Shown here piece by piece: positions 8,934 to 17,944 of a stretch of DNA of 64,000 bases. The notes beneath the pieces are model-generated. The model ran no database searches. It was not told where the DNA came from and worked only from the letters and a program-made list of their open reading frames with translations. The translations under genes were made by a program, and so were the position numbers. This DNA comes from Leucothrix arctica (GTDB lineage Bacteria > Pseudomonadota > Gammaproteobacteria > Thiotrichales > Thiotrichaceae), in the NCBI RefSeq assembly GCF_003172895.1, contig NZ_QGKL01000009.1, positions 62,001-126,000 of the forward strand, in the 5' to 3' direction. Position 1 is the first letter of the stretch. Each line of letters opens with the position of its first letter.

Positions 8934-9113
8934 ATGGAATTTTTCAATGCGATAAAAAGTGTCATGGCCGCTTTTGTAGGCGTACAGAAAAAGAAAAATT
9001 TAGAGGATGACTTTACGAAGAAGAGCGCAACCCCTTTCATTGTGGCAGGGGTGCTAATGGCTATTATTTTTGTTGTTTCTATTTACACAGTAGTTCAGCT
9101 AATTTTACCTTAA
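8934..9113 (+). CDS. DUF2970-like small membrane protein
   Basis: A 59-codon frame with an AGGAG ribosome site at 8921-8925. It reads MEFFNAIKSVMAAFVGVQ, then a charged stretch (KKKNLEDDFTKKS), then one hydrophobic helix to the C-terminus. The AAFxGVQ...DF pattern before a single helix is characteristic of DUF2970 proteins, which are often encoded beside cytochrome oxidase genes. Its stop overlaps the end of the convergent folK by 4 bp. Its role is unknown. Confidence 0.75.
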   Translation: MEFFNAIKSVMAAFVGVQKKKNLEDDFTKKSATPFIVAGVLMAIIFVVSIYTVVQLILP

Positions 9114-9598
9114 AGGCAAGTCAGCTTTGCACTCCAAATACTGCTGCGATCTAGCTCAGAATCTTGAGCTATTTCAGCAATGGTTTTCTTCAATTCAGGG
9201 TGTATCACATCCGCAGCTATTTCAGCTAATGGGTAAAGCACAAAAGGAAACTTCAGAATCTCTGCGCGAGGCACATCCCTTTTAGGTTTTAATATCTCAT
9301 CACCAAATAAGAGTATGTCTACGTCTACAGTGCGGGACACAAACTTCTCGCCATTGCGTACTCTATTTTGCTTACGCTCTAAGTTCTTCAAGTAAGCCCT
9401 CAATTCGTCATAAGGCATCACTGTATCGAAGCCTGCAGAAAGATTGATAAAATCATCTCCGACAAAACCTTCCGCCTTTGACTCATAAGCTTTTGAAAAA
9501 ACGATATCTGGAAAATCCTTACGTAACTGCTGAACGCATGCACAGATATGAGTATCACGGTCGATGTTACTACCAATATCTACATATACCTTAGTCAT
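9110..9598 (-). CDS. folK: 2-amino-4-hydroxy-6-hydroxymethyldihydropteridine pyrophosphokinase
   Basis: A 162-residue cytosolic enzyme that moves pyrophosphate from ATP to 6-hydroxymethyl-7,8-dihydropterin in folate synthesis. It has the family N-terminus VYVDIGSNI, the central loop E(x)KQNRVRNGEKFVSRTVDVDILLFGD with the Mg-binding DVD pair, and PRAEILKFPFVLYPLAEIAAD. The start overlaps the folB stop by 4 nt (ATGA), so folB and folK, which act consecutively, are coupled. Confidence 0.93.
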   Translation of the reverse strand: MTKVYVDIGSNIDRDTHICACVQQLRKDFPDIVFSKAYESKAEGFVGDDFINLSAGFDTVMPYDELRAYLKNLERKQNRVRNGEKFVSRTVDVDILLFGDEILKPKRDVPRAEILKFPFVLYPLAEIAADVIHPELKKTIAEIAQDSELDRSSIWSAKLTCL

Positions 9599-9960
9599 TC
9601 CGCACTCCCTTTAGCTAAACGCTCAATAATTACGCCGACTTCTTGGGAGCCACTGACCGCTACTGGCTTACCCAAACTGACTTTCACCCAAGGCAGTTTC
9701 ATATCTGATAGTAGTAGTGCCGCAATCTGCTCAGCCAACGTTTCAACTAATTGAAACTCACTATTCATTACGAAAGTTTCTACTAACTTTGCTGCTTCTT
9801 TGTAATTTAGGGTGTATTGAATATCATCCGTTTCTGCGGCAGGACGATTGTCCCACCCCATATCTAAATCAATTCGAATCTGCTGGCGAATCTTACGTTC
9901 CCAGTCATAAATCCCAATACAAGCATCAACCCGCAAGTCACGAATGTAAACAATATCCAC
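9595..9960 (-). CDS. folB: Dihydroneopterin aldolase
   Basis: A 121-residue enzyme that converts 7,8-dihydroneopterin to 6-hydroxymethyl-7,8-dihydropterin and glycolaldehyde. Family features are RVDACIGIYDWERKIRQ (catalytic Glu), DIQYTLNYKEAAKLVE, LVETLAEQIA and the late WVKVSLGKPVAV with the catalytic Lys. The length matches FolB. The start is GTG, supported by AGGA seven bases upstream. Confidence 0.93.
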   Translation of the reverse strand: MDIVYIRDLRVDACIGIYDWERKIRQQIRIDLDMGWDNRPAAETDDIQYTLNYKEAAKLVETFVMNSEFQLVETLAEQIAALLLSDMKLPWVKVSLGKPVAVSGSQEVGVIIERLAKGSAE

Positions 9961-9996
9961 GTGAAATTCCTAGTTAAGTAATAACAACAAAAGCAC

Positions 9997-12219
9997 TTAA
10001 GTCTGCGCTTCTAAACGAGTTACATTTTGGTAGCCTTTCGGTAACATTTTACCGCGCTTACCACGCTCAGCAACGTACTCTTGGAGCTCTTCGCCAGAGA
10101 TTGCTTTATGCTTCTTACCAACGTGAATAATCAATTTCGCATCTGCAGCCAAGGCAACCACTGACACAACCGACTCTTCGCCAGCCTTCAACTTCGCTGC
10201 TGGGATATTGATAATTTTATTACCCTTACCACGCGCTAATTGAGGTATCTCAGCCACATTAACAACTAGCAAATAACCAGCACTTGTAACCGCAGCAATA
10301 TAACCATTTTCAACAGAAGCAATTGGACTTGGATCTAATAATTTAGCACCCTTAGCTAAGGTAACAATCGCCTTACCAGTTTTGGTACGGCTAATTAAGC
10401 CATCAAATTGACAAACAAACCCGTACCCCATGGTACTTGCCATTAATAGATACTGCTTGTCCGGACACATCAGTGCTTTCTCAAACAAGGCATTTGCAGG
10501 TGGCGTAAAGTGACTACTCAATGGGTCACCCTGACCTCTCGCCGAAGGTAAAGCATGAGCAGGTAGAGAGTAACTTCGTCCGGTACTATCCATCAGTACA
10601 ACTTGCTGATTTGAGCGCCCGTAAGCAGAGTCACAGAAACTATCACCCGTTTTATAACTTAATGATTCAGCATCAATCTCATGACCTTTTGCCGCTCGTA
10701 TCCAACCCATTTTAGATAAAACAACCGTAATCGGCTCACTCGGCATTAATGCTGCTTGATCAATTTGTTGAGCTGCTTCACGCTGCTTCAGTGGTGAACG
10801 ACGATCATCACCATACGTTTCTGCATCTTCTCGTAACTCAGTACGGATTAAGTCAGACAGTAGCTCTGGCGAACCTAGTAAACCCTCAAGGTAATCACGC
10901 TCATCTTCAAGCTCATCCTGCTCAGCTCGAAGTGTAAACTCTTCCAGTTTCGCCAAATTACGTAGGCGAATATTAAGGATAGCTTCCGCTTGAATCTCTG
11001 AGATATTAAAGCGAGCCATCATCACTGGCTTTGGCTCATCTTCTGTACGAATGATCTCGATTACTTCATCAATATTTAGATAGGCGACTAACAAACCTTC
11101 CAAAATATGTAAACGATCTAACACTTTCGCTAAACGCCACTCTAGACGTTTAGTTACTGTATCTCGTCTAAACGACAACCACTCAACCAACGTTTCACGA
11201 AGATTGCGAACACGTGGGCGACCATCCGTGCCAATCATGTTCATATTGACGCGGTAGCTTCGTTCAAGATCAGTACTAGCAAATAGGTGTAACATAAGCT
11301 GAGCTATATCCACACGATTAGAACGCGGCGTCACCACTAAACGAGTCGGGTTTTCATGATCAGACTCATCTCTTAAGTCAGAAACCATTGGCAGCTTTTT
11401 GGCACGCATTTGTTGTGCAATTTGCTCAAGTACTTTACTACCCGATGTTTGATAGGGAAGATCGGTGATGATGACATCACTCCCTTCCTTCTCCCAACGT
11501 GCACGCATGCGGACACTACCACCGCCCTTTTCATACATCGCCATCAAGTCTTCACGAGGCGTTATTATTTCTGCAGCCGTTGGATAGTCAGGCCCCTGAA
11601 TGAATTCACAAACTTCTTCTAAATCAGCATCAGGATGGTCTAACAGGTGTAAACAAGCAGATACAACTTCACGTAAGTTATGAGGTGGAATATCTGTCGC
11701 CATACCCACTGCGATTCCAGAGCCACCATTCAATAAAATATTAGGTAATCTTGCTGGCAATAACGCTGGCTCAGACAGAGTTCCATCAAAGTTTGGATTC
11801 CAATCAACCGTCCCTTGACCCAACTCTTGTAATAATACTTTAGCGTAAGGCGTTAGACGTGACTCGGTATAACGCATCGCTGCGAAAGACTTCGGGTCAT
11901 CTGAAGAACCCCAGTTACCCTGACCGTCAACTAGCGGATAACGGTATGAAAACGGCTGAGCCATCAATACCATTGCTTCATAGCAAGCACTGTCGCCATG
12001 CGGGTGGAATTTACCCAACACGTCACCGACCGTACGGGCAGACTTTTTATGCTTAGAGGCAGCCGATAGACCAAGCTCAGACATCGCGTAAATAATACGT
12101 CGCTGAACAGGCTTAAGCCCATCACCAATATTTGGTAAGGCTCGGTCCAAAATAACGTACATGGAATAGTCCAAATACGCTTTCTCTGTATAATCTTGTA
12201 ACGCTAACTTTTCACCCAT
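9997..12219 (-). CDS. parC: DNA topoisomerase IV subunit A
   Basis: A 740-residue DNA-breakage subunit of topoisomerase IV, which decatenates daughter chromosomes. It has the winged-helix region with [20 protein letters not shown], the active-site Tyr117 in AAMRYTES, a [16 protein letters not shown] tower region, a coiled coil and a ParC-type C-terminal beta-propeller. Quinolone-region positions are Ser77 and Glu81 (Ser80/Glu84 in E. coli numbering), the common sensitive-type residues. Its length separates it from the 889-residue GyrA at 56694-59363. parE is not adjacent. Confidence 0.95.
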   Translation of the reverse strand: MGEKLALQDYTEKAYLDYSMYVILDRALPNIGDGLKPVQRRIIYAMSELGLSAASKHKKSARTVGDVLGKFHPHGDSACYEAMVLMAQPFSYRYPLVDGQGNWGSSDDPKSFAAMRYTESRLTPYAKVLLQELGQGTVDWNPNFDGTLSEPALLPARLPNILLNGGSGIAVGMATDIPPHNLREVVSACLHLLDHPDADLEEVCEFIQGPDYPTAAEIITPREDLMAMYEKGGGSVRMRARWEKEGSDVIITDLPYQTSGSKVLEQIAQQMRAKKLPMVSDLRDESDHENPTRLVVTPRSNRVDIAQLMLHLFASTDLERSYRVNMNMIGTDGRPRVRNLRETLVEWLSFRRDTVTKRLEWRLAKVLDRLHILEGLLVAYLNIDEVIEIIRTEDEPKPVMMARFNISEIQAEAILNIRLRNLAKLEEFTLRAEQDELEDERDYLEGLLGSPELLSDLIRTELREDAETYGDDRRSPLKQREAAQQIDQAALMPSEPITVVLSKMGWIRAAKGHEIDAESLSYKTGDSFCDSAYGRSNQQVVLMDSTGRSYSLPAHALPSARGQGDPLSSHFTPPANALFEKALMCPDKQYLLMASTMGYGFVCQFDGLISRTKTGKAIVTLAKGAKLLDPSPIASVENGYIAAVTSAGYLLVVNVAEIPQLARGKGNKIINIPAAKLKAGEESVVSVVALAADAKLIIHVGKKHKAISGEELQEYVAERGKRGKMLPKGYQNVTRLEAQT

Positions 12220-12234
12220 AATCTATACAGCTTC

Positions 12235-12975
12235 TTACTTGTTGTTATTCGGTAGCCACGCCATTGCGAATTGGCTAAGGTGAGTTTTTTTAGATTCACT
12301 CAGGTAGTCATGCAATGTATCACAACCTTTCTGATACTCACTATTATTTAGTTCGCCTTTTGTTAGCTCTAAACGCTTACTAATCAAGAAGCTATTTAAT
12401 GCATCCGCATCACAGGCATGACTTAGCTCAGTCAACTCTCCGTGCTGATAACACTCCAAAATATTAATACGCTCTAAACCAATGGCACTCGGCAAACTTA
12501 GTACTGAGGCCAGCTCTGACAAAGGTAATCGTCTAGCTTCATGATAGCCAGATAACTCAGTACTCAAGGTTGTATGAACAATTGAATCAATTGACAATTG
12601 ATCAAATATTGCTGGGCAAGTAATGCCATGTTTCAAATATCGGTAAGCCAATACCGGACGGTCAAAATTATCACCATCCCATGACACCAACTCTGAGGCA
12701 GTCTCCATCAACTCAGCAAGGCGCACTAACAACTCATGCTCAGTACCTTCGGAAATAGAGATAACGCTTACTTCACCATTATCAGCCTCTACCACAACAG
12801 ATGCTGAAACAATTTGGTATTGATACAGTGGCAAACGCTCAGTACCACGCTGTTGATTATGCAGGTGCACCATGGCCTTATAAACCCCTTCATCAGCGAG
12901 GTCGCCCAAATTATAAATTGCGCGCCCTGCTTCTACATCGGGTACAGCTGCAATAGCTAATGCTAAACGTGTCAT
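12235..12975 (-). CDS. PolB-like 3'-5' exonuclease family protein with degenerate ExoI motif
   Basis: A 246-residue member of the DnaQ/RNase H-like superfamily related to the exonuclease domain of DNA polymerase B (DNA_pol_B_exo2 type). The match is good over VPDVEAGR, the QRG...YQIVSASVV strand, the ExoII region SWDGDNFDRPVLAYRYL and the ExoIII region SHACDADALNSFLI. The usual first strand VFDIETVPD reads LALAIAAVPD here. Both ExoI acidic residues (Asp and Glu) are therefore Ala, while the ExoII and ExoIII Asp remain. The protein may lack nuclease activity. It overlaps cysM by 4 nt (ATGA). No frameshift or stop is present. Confidence 0.8.
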   Translation of the reverse strand: MTRLALAIAAVPDVEAGRAIYNLGDLADEGVYKAMVHLHNQQRGTERLPLYQYQIVSASVVVEADNGEVSVISISEGTEHELLVRLAELMETASELVSWDGDNFDRPVLAYRYLKHGITCPAIFDQLSIDSIVHTTLSTELSGYHEARRLPLSELASVLSLPSAIGLERINILECYQHGELTELSHACDADALNSFLISKRLELTKGELNNSEYQKGCDTLHDYLSESKKTHLSQFAMAWLPNNNK

Positions 12976-13865
12976 GAAGGAAAAACTCCTGTTGAAATAT
13001 AACGATCGCCTCGATCACAAATAATACTTACGATTGTGGCGTTTTCCACCTGCTCAGATAACTTCAAAGCAGCTACAACACCACCGCCCGATGAGACACC
13101 ACAAAAGATACCTTCTTCTGTCGCCAATCGACGCATCATTATCTCAGACTCAAGCTGTGTAACATCCAACAACATATCCACTCTTGATGGGGCATATATC
13201 TCTGGTAAGTAATCACTATGCCAACGGCGTATCCCCGGAATAGAATCCTTATCAGTTGCAGGCTGCACACCAACAATTTGTACATTTGGATTTTGCTGTT
13301 TGAGATAACGAGAATTACCCATAATGGTCCCCGTTGTTCCCATTGCACTAACGAAATGAGTCACTTGACCTTGGGTGTCTCGCCAAATTTCTGGCCCTGT
13401 GGACTCAAAATGACTCAAAGGATTATCGGTATTTGCAAACTGATTTAACACTTTACCTTCACCAGCTGCCTGCATAGTCATTGCAAGATCGCGCGCGCCT
13501 TCAATGCCTTCTTTGGCAGATACAGAAATAATTTCTGCGCCATAAGCTTTCATGGAGGCACGACGTTCCTCACTCATGCTTTCAGACATGATGAGCTTCA
13601 TCTTATAGCCGCGAATTGCCGCAACCATTGCCAAAGCAATTCCAGTATTTCCGCTAGTCGCTTCAATCAAGCTATCACCCGGTTTAATTTCACCGCGAGC
13701 CTCAGCTTGTTTAATCATACTCAATGCTGCTCGATCTTTGACTGAGCCACCCGGATTATTGCCTTCTAACTTAACTAGTAGCGTGTTATTAGTGTGACCT
13801 GGGATTCTTTGTAGGCGCACTAATGGCGTGTTACCAACTAATGACTCTATCGTCTGATAGTCCAT
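12972..13865 (-). CDS. cysM: Cysteine synthase B (O-acetylserine sulfhydrylase)
   Basis: A 297-residue PLP enzyme that makes cysteine from an O-acetylserine-type acceptor and sulfide or thiosulfate. PLP Lys43 lies in NPGGSVKDRAAL, the substrate loop in EATSGNTGIALA, and the phosphate-binding loop in SAMGTTGTIMG. Features that favour CysM over CysK are the shorter length and RRWHSDYLPEI. It lies 2 nt after acpS. The same place in many gammaproteobacteria also holds cysM near the recO-acpS block. Confidence 0.92.
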   Translation of the reverse strand: MDYQTIESLVGNTPLVRLQRIPGHTNNTLLVKLEGNNPGGSVKDRAALSMIKQAEARGEIKPGDSLIEATSGNTGIALAMVAAIRGYKMKLIMSESMSEERRASMKAYGAEIISVSAKEGIEGARDLAMTMQAAGEGKVLNQFANTDNPLSHFESTGPEIWRDTQGQVTHFVSAMGTTGTIMGNSRYLKQQNPNVQIVGVQPATDKDSIPGIRRWHSDYLPEIYAPSRVDMLLDVTQLESEIMMRRLATEEGIFCGVSSGGGVVAALKLSEQVENATIVSIICDRGDRYISTGVFPS

Positions 13866-13867
13866 AC

Positions 13868-14245
13868 TTACCCCTCAAGTACTACGTTTGCGATCGCGTA
13901 TTCCTGCTCATCTGAAAGCGATAGAAACAGATTTTTCACGCCCAATTTATTAGCGACTTCGAGTGTCGACTCATGCAAAACAAGAAATGGGCGACCATTT
14001 TCATCTTGGCGAACTTCGATTTCATTAAAGTTAACGCCTTTAGCGATCCCTGTTCCCAAAGCTTTTGACAGTGCTTCTTTTGCTGCATAACGTTTAGCAA
14101 AGAATGACAAAGGCTGACCGTGCGTTTGGTATCGATTTTGCTCATTAGGATGCAGTATACGCTCCACGAAGCGTTCGCCGTGACGCTCTAACACTTTTTC
14201 GAAGCGCGATACTTTGGCTATATCTACCCCTATCCCAATAATCAT
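13868..14245 (-). CDS. acpS: Holo-[acyl-carrier-protein] synthase
   Basis: A 125-residue phosphopantetheinyl transferase that activates acyl carrier protein from CoA. It has IIGIGVDIAKVSRFE with Mg-binding Asp8 and RYAAKEALSKALGTGI with Glu57, plus the C-terminal LSLSDEQEYAIANVVLE. In many relatives the order is recO-pdxJ-acpS. Here only 79 bp separate recO and acpS, so pdxJ is absent from its usual place. Confidence 0.95.
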   Translation of the reverse strand: MIIGIGVDIAKVSRFEKVLERHGERFVERILHPNEQNRYQTHGQPLSFFAKRYAAKEALSKALGTGIAKGVNFNEIEVRQDENGRPFLVLHESTLEVANKLGVKNLFLSLSDEQEYAIANVVLEG

Positions 14246-14324
14246 CGACTAGCCCACTAATACAAAAGAATGATTATCTCTTTTTTTTAAAAGGAATACC
14301 AAAACTCTAAGTATTGTTGTGGTT

Positions 14325-15017
14325 TCAAAAGATTAACAACTTTCGACTATTTAGCGGCTTCCCTAAAACCCTCAACCAGAGGTGGTCTAGAAAAACGCGT
14401 AGCTCGGAGTATTGTGACATATCCATCAACTCAGGCGAACGAAGCGCTACAAGTAGCTCTCCTGATACAGGGATACCACCCATTTGCTGTTGATTACGAT
14501 TAAACAGCGACATACCGATACCTAAACGATAAATATAACGTTCAGTCACCAATATATCAGCATCACTTGATTCCAACTGCCACAAGTTGATTATGTGCCC
14601 CAAACCTTCAAGCAGAAGAAGTTCGAAGCGCATCAATACAATCATGGGGATTTCAGAGTCCACCAATAATGATAAACACCGCTGGTAGTTCTCATACAAG
14701 CCATCCAAAGATGTGTGTGGCTTTAAGCACTTGAGTAATAACTCATTGAGATACAAACCATAGAGTAAGTGCCCTGCTGGTATGCGGTGCCGGTAACGCT
14801 CATCTGTCTGAGTGAGCTTACCCATTTCGCCACGCCCCTGCCATTCAAACTGAAGTAGGCGAAATGCTTGTAAATGCCCTTTCTGTACTTTCCCTCGAAC
14901 CTTTGCAGGTCGTGCCATACAGGTCAGACGACCCTGTTCGTGTGTGAATAAGTCCACGATCACATTTGACTCGGTATAAGGCCGTGTTCGGAGAATATAG
15001 CCAGTAGAACTCGCCAT
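14325..15017 (-). CDS. recO: DNA repair protein RecO
   Basis: A 230-residue mediator of RecF-pathway recombination that loads RecA on SSB-coated DNA. It has an N-terminal OB fold (RTRPYTESNVIVDLFTHEQGRL) and a helical C-terminal part with YLNELLLKCLKPH and FELLLLEGLGH. The Cys zinc cluster found in some RecO proteins is not evident, as in many gammaproteobacterial versions. The start overlaps the era stop by one base (TAATG). Confidence 0.93.
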   Translation of the reverse strand: MASSTGYILRTRPYTESNVIVDLFTHEQGRLTCMARPAKVRGKVQKGHLQAFRLLQFEWQGRGEMGKLTQTDERYRHRIPAGHLLYGLYLNELLLKCLKPHTSLDGLYENYQRCLSLLVDSEIPMIVLMRFELLLLEGLGHIINLWQLESSDADILVTERYIYRLGIGMSLFNRNQQQMGGIPVSGELLVALRSPELMDMSQYSELRVFLDHLWLRVLGKPLNSRKLLIF

Positions 15018-15910
15018 TAGCGGTTAGACATAATCCCAAGCTCTTGCAAGTGTCGTGGATTATTATGCCAATCTTCTTCTAGCTTAACCCACTGCTTAAG
15101 CACTACTTTTTTATCGACAAATTCTTCAATCGAGCGACGAGCATCTGTTCCAATGCGCTTTAGAGTCTCACCTTTTTTACCGATGATAATTCCTTTCTGA
15201 CTTTCACGCGCCACCCAAAGGACAGCGTCAATTTCAACATGACGATCAGTTTCTTCATAACGTTCGATATTAACCGCAGTGAAGTAAGGTAACTCTTGAT
15301 GCAGATTCAACACTAGCTGCTCACGAATTAACTCAGCACATATAGAGCGAACTGGTTGATCAGTAATACTGTCTTCATCATAAGACCACTCACCTTCTGG
15401 CACTGCTTCTACAAGCACCTCAAGCAAACGATCTATATTAATTTCACTCGTAGCAGAAGCCGGGATAATTTCTTTAAAATCATACTTAGCAGCCACTTTT
15501 TCCAAATACGGGAAAAGACGTTCTTTTTGCTGAACGCGATCAACTTTATTGACCAACAAAAATACTGGCACTTTAATATGCTTAAGACGCTTTAGCGCCA
15601 ACTCATCTTCATCTGTCCACTTAAGCGCTTCTACAATCATAACAACCGCATCAACCGACTCAAGCGCGGCTACTGCCTCACTATTTAATGTCATATTAAG
15701 TAGGTTTTTAGCTTGCTGGTGGATCCCAGGCGTATCGGTAAAAATCAGCTGATAGTTATCCTTCGTAACAATCCCACGAATATTTGTTCGAGTTGTTTGA
15801 GGCTTATTAGCAATCGCTGAGATTTTATAACCAACTAATAGGTTAAGTAGCGTTGATTTTCCAACATTAGGACGGCCGATAATTGAGACAGAACCACATC
15901 GTTTATTCAT
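15017..15910 (-). CDS. era: GTPase Era
   Basis: A 297-residue GTPase for 16S rRNA and 30S maturation. It has Walker A GRPNVGKS (12-19), switch II DTPGIH, NKVD for guanine recognition, and a C-terminal KH domain with GIIIGKKGETLKRIG. I chose the ATG at 15910 over the upstream ATG at 15946. It gives the family N-terminus MNKRCGSVSIIGRPN and overlaps the rnc stop as ATGA, the usual rnc-era coupling. Confidence 0.97.
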   Translation of the reverse strand: MNKRCGSVSIIGRPNVGKSTLLNLLVGYKISAIANKPQTTRTNIRGIVTKDNYQLIFTDTPGIHQQAKNLLNMTLNSEAVAALESVDAVVMIVEALKWTDEDELALKRLKHIKVPVFLLVNKVDRVQQKERLFPYLEKVAAKYDFKEIIPASATSEINIDRLLEVLVEAVPEGEWSYDEDSITDQPVRSICAELIREQLVLNLHQELPYFTAVNIERYEETDRHVEIDAVLWVARESQKGIIIGKKGETLKRIGTDARRSIEEFVDKKVVLKQWVKLEEDWHNNPRHLQELGIMSNR

Positions 15911-16578
15911 TTTGAAATTACCTTTTGATATGCTGATGCAGCACATTCTTGTTCAGCTTTTCGGCGACTTGTTGAAGCGCCTTGCGTACGAATATTTAGA
16001 CTTTCAATAAAACACTCAGTTGTGAATGTTTGACGGTGGGCATCGCCAGTCGTCGAAAGAAGAGTGTAACTAGGAATATCATGACCACGAGACTGAAGGA
16101 ACTCTTGCAAACGACTTTTAGGATCTTTTAGCTCATCTTCAGCAGGTAAGTTTTTCAAACGAACGTCAAACAAGCTAAGTACTAATGCCTTAGCTGCTTC
16201 CATTCCTTGATCAAGGAAGACACTAGCAATAAGTGCCTCTAAGGCATCTGCAAGAATAGATGAGCGTCGAAAGCCACCACTTTTTAATTCTCCAGAACCT
16301 AGCTTTAAGAGATCACCTAGCTTTAACTCAATACTAATCTCAGCCAGTACAGACTCATTGACTAGTGAAGCGCGTAAACGACTCAAGTAACCCTCTGTTG
16401 CATCGGGCATACCATGATACAGCGCTTCAGTGATTACTACACCCAAAACACTATCACCGAGAAACTCCATTCTCTCGTTGTTATTTTTACCGCTGACGCT
16501 GCGATGCGTCATCGCGCGCTTGAATACTGAGCTGTTTAAGAACTCAGTACCCAATAATTTTTTTAGTTGTTTCGACAA
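15907..16578 (-). CDS. rnc: Ribonuclease III
   Basis: A 223-residue double-strand-specific endonuclease for rRNA and mRNA processing. The catalytic signature NERMEFLGDSVLGVV carries the conserved Glu/Asp residues. The helical RNase III domain ends near 150 and a dsRNA-binding domain follows (DPKSRLQEFLQSRGH, then the basic ASTSRRKAEQECA). The start is TTG, preceded by GGAAAGAG at good spacing, with no better ATG nearby. It sits between DUF4845 and era as in many gammaproteobacteria. Confidence 0.96.
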   Translation of the reverse strand: MSKQLKKLLGTEFLNSSVFKRAMTHRSVSGKNNNERMEFLGDSVLGVVITEALYHGMPDATEGYLSRLRASLVNESVLAEISIELKLGDLLKLGSGELKSGGFRRSSILADALEALIASVFLDQGMEAAKALVLSLFDVRLKNLPAEDELKDPKSRLQEFLQSRGHDIPSYTLLSTTGDAHRQTFTTECFIESLNIRTQGASTSRRKAEQECAASAYQKVISK

Positions 16579-16625
16579 TCGATTACTCTTTCCAATTTAC
16601 AGCCGACTGAAGACACCCGACCTAC

Positions 16626-17045
16626 TTATTTTCCGCTACTACCTAGCTCAACAGCATACTTATGGTCTATTAAAAACGATAAATTTCCAAGCCAAGTCTT
16701 CTTAACTTCGTATTCTACCGTTAATTCACGTTTATTACTCTTTTTAAGCTTAACGATTTGAAATGGGTTATCTTTAGAGCCTTTACTGCTGTAATAAGCT
16801 TTCTCAAGGTCTGCCAAGTTATTAATGTTTAAGTGCTTTTCAACCTTAGCCATTAACTCACGTCGGTTAGCTTTTTCAGAACCGGCATCAGCTGCAATGT
16901 TATTCATTAAAGACCTAACTGAGTTGAACTCTAAATAACTCGGGCCGACTTTTAAACCCGCACTGATAATTAAAATACCGACAGAAATACCAATCAACCA
17001 AGAAATGAGTGTTGCACCCTGCTGTTTATGCTGTGATTTTTTCAT
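16626..17045 (-). CDS. DUF4845 pilin-like membrane protein
   Basis: A 139-residue protein with a basic N-terminus followed by QQGATLISWLIGISVGILIISAGLKVGP, then a small soluble domain with YLEFNSVRSLMNNIA and a late VEYEVKKTWLGNLSFLIDHKYAVEL. This matches DUF4845 proteins. The N-terminus resembles a type IV pilin/GspH-like prepilin segment, but the usual Gly-Phe-Thr-Leu-Ile-Glu cleavage site is not clear. The position between lepB and rnc is conserved in gammaproteobacteria. Function is unknown. Confidence 0.85.
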   Translation of the reverse strand: MKKSQHKQQGATLISWLIGISVGILIISAGLKVGPSYLEFNSVRSLMNNIAADAGSEKANRRELMAKVEKHLNINNLADLEKAYYSSKGSKDNPFQIVKLKKSNKRELTVEYEVKKTWLGNLSFLIDHKYAVELGSSGK

Positions 17046-17108
17046 TTTATTATTATCTTTATTTTGAGTTTCAGGAGTTTTTCTTATTGCTATTGTGTTT
17101 GCCTGAAA

Positions 17109-17139
17109 GCCACCCTGTCAAACACAGTTGACGGGCGGC
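17109..17139 (-). other. Strong hairpin between lepB and DUF4845-rnc
   Basis: On the minus strand GCCGCCCGTCAA pairs with TTGACAGGGTGGC. This gives seven pairs (one G-T), a single bulged A, five more pairs and a 6-nt loop. No T run follows, so it is not an intrinsic terminator. It may protect an mRNA end or be a processing site. Confidence 0.6.
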
Positions 17140-17148
17140 TGTACAACT

Positions 17149-17943
17149 TTAATTCAGTGATGTACCTATACGAGAGAATTCAAAGCCATCTCCACCGCTC
17201 TGCCAATTCCAATGTAACCAGACAAGCGACGCTTGCCCAACAAGGTACTTCTCTGGAACAAATCCCCAGAAGCGCCCGTCATTACTATTATCACGGTTAT
17301 CACCCATCATGAAGAACTGCCCCTGAGGAACGACCCACTCACCGACACCATTTGCAGTATCACGAGAGTAAACAATATTATATTCGCGCTCACCATCACC
17401 TGACTTCATCGACTCAGTAATATGCGGCACGTCAAACTTAACACCAGCAGACGATGTATAAGGATAGGCTGCTAGAGACTTCTGAGCAACAACCTCACCA
17501 TTGACCAATAATCTTTTGTCCGATGTCCATTGAATATGATCACCAGGCAAACCCACTAAACGCTTGATATAATTAATACTTGGATTGTTAGGGTACTTAA
17601 ATACCACTACATCGCCACGCTCTGGCTCACCGACATCAAATATCTTTTTATTGATAACGGGTAGTTTAATCCCGTAGGCATACTTCTTAACTACTACAAA
17701 ATCACCAATCTCTAGCGTTGGGATCATTGAGCCTGACGGAATACGAAATGGTTCAATGATAAATGACCTTAAGAACACAACAACCAATAACACTGGAAGA
17801 AATGAACGTGCGTAATCAATCAACATTGGATCTTTATATTCAGCTCGCTTTCGTCCCATGACACAGCGATAAATAAACATAATCAAACCACAAACAATTG
17901 TCGCCAGTACTAACCAAAACTCAATACCGTAAAAAATTTCCAT
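17149..17943 (-). CDS. lepB: Signal peptidase I
   Basis: A 264-residue inner-membrane protease that removes signal peptides from exported proteins. It has two N-terminal membrane helices, the catalytic Ser in RIPSGSMIPTL (Ser72), the catalytic Lys in YIKRLVGLPGD (Lys127), and box E MGDNRDNSNDGRFWGFVP. I prefer the ATG at 17943, just after the lepA stop; an upstream ATG at 17955 would overlap lepA by 11 nt and add four residues. Neither has a strong ribosome site, which fits coupling to lepA. Confidence 0.95.
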   Translation of the reverse strand: MEIFYGIEFWLVLATIVCGLIMFIYRCVMGRKRAEYKDPMLIDYARSFLPVLLVVVFLRSFIIEPFRIPSGSMIPTLEIGDFVVVKKYAYGIKLPVINKKIFDVGEPERGDVVVFKYPNNPSINYIKRLVGLPGDHIQWTSDKRLLVNGEVVAQKSLAAYPYTSSAGVKFDVPHITESMKSGDGEREYNIVYSRDTANGVGEWVVPQGQFFMMGDNRDNSNDGRFWGFVPEKYLVGQASLVWLHWNWQSGGDGFEFSRIGTSLN

Positions 17944-17944
17944 G

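Noticed and set aside
12235-12975. Pseudogene status for the PolB-like exonuclease
   Set aside because: Two active-site residues are changed, but the frame is full length, other motifs are kept and translational coupling to cysM is intact.
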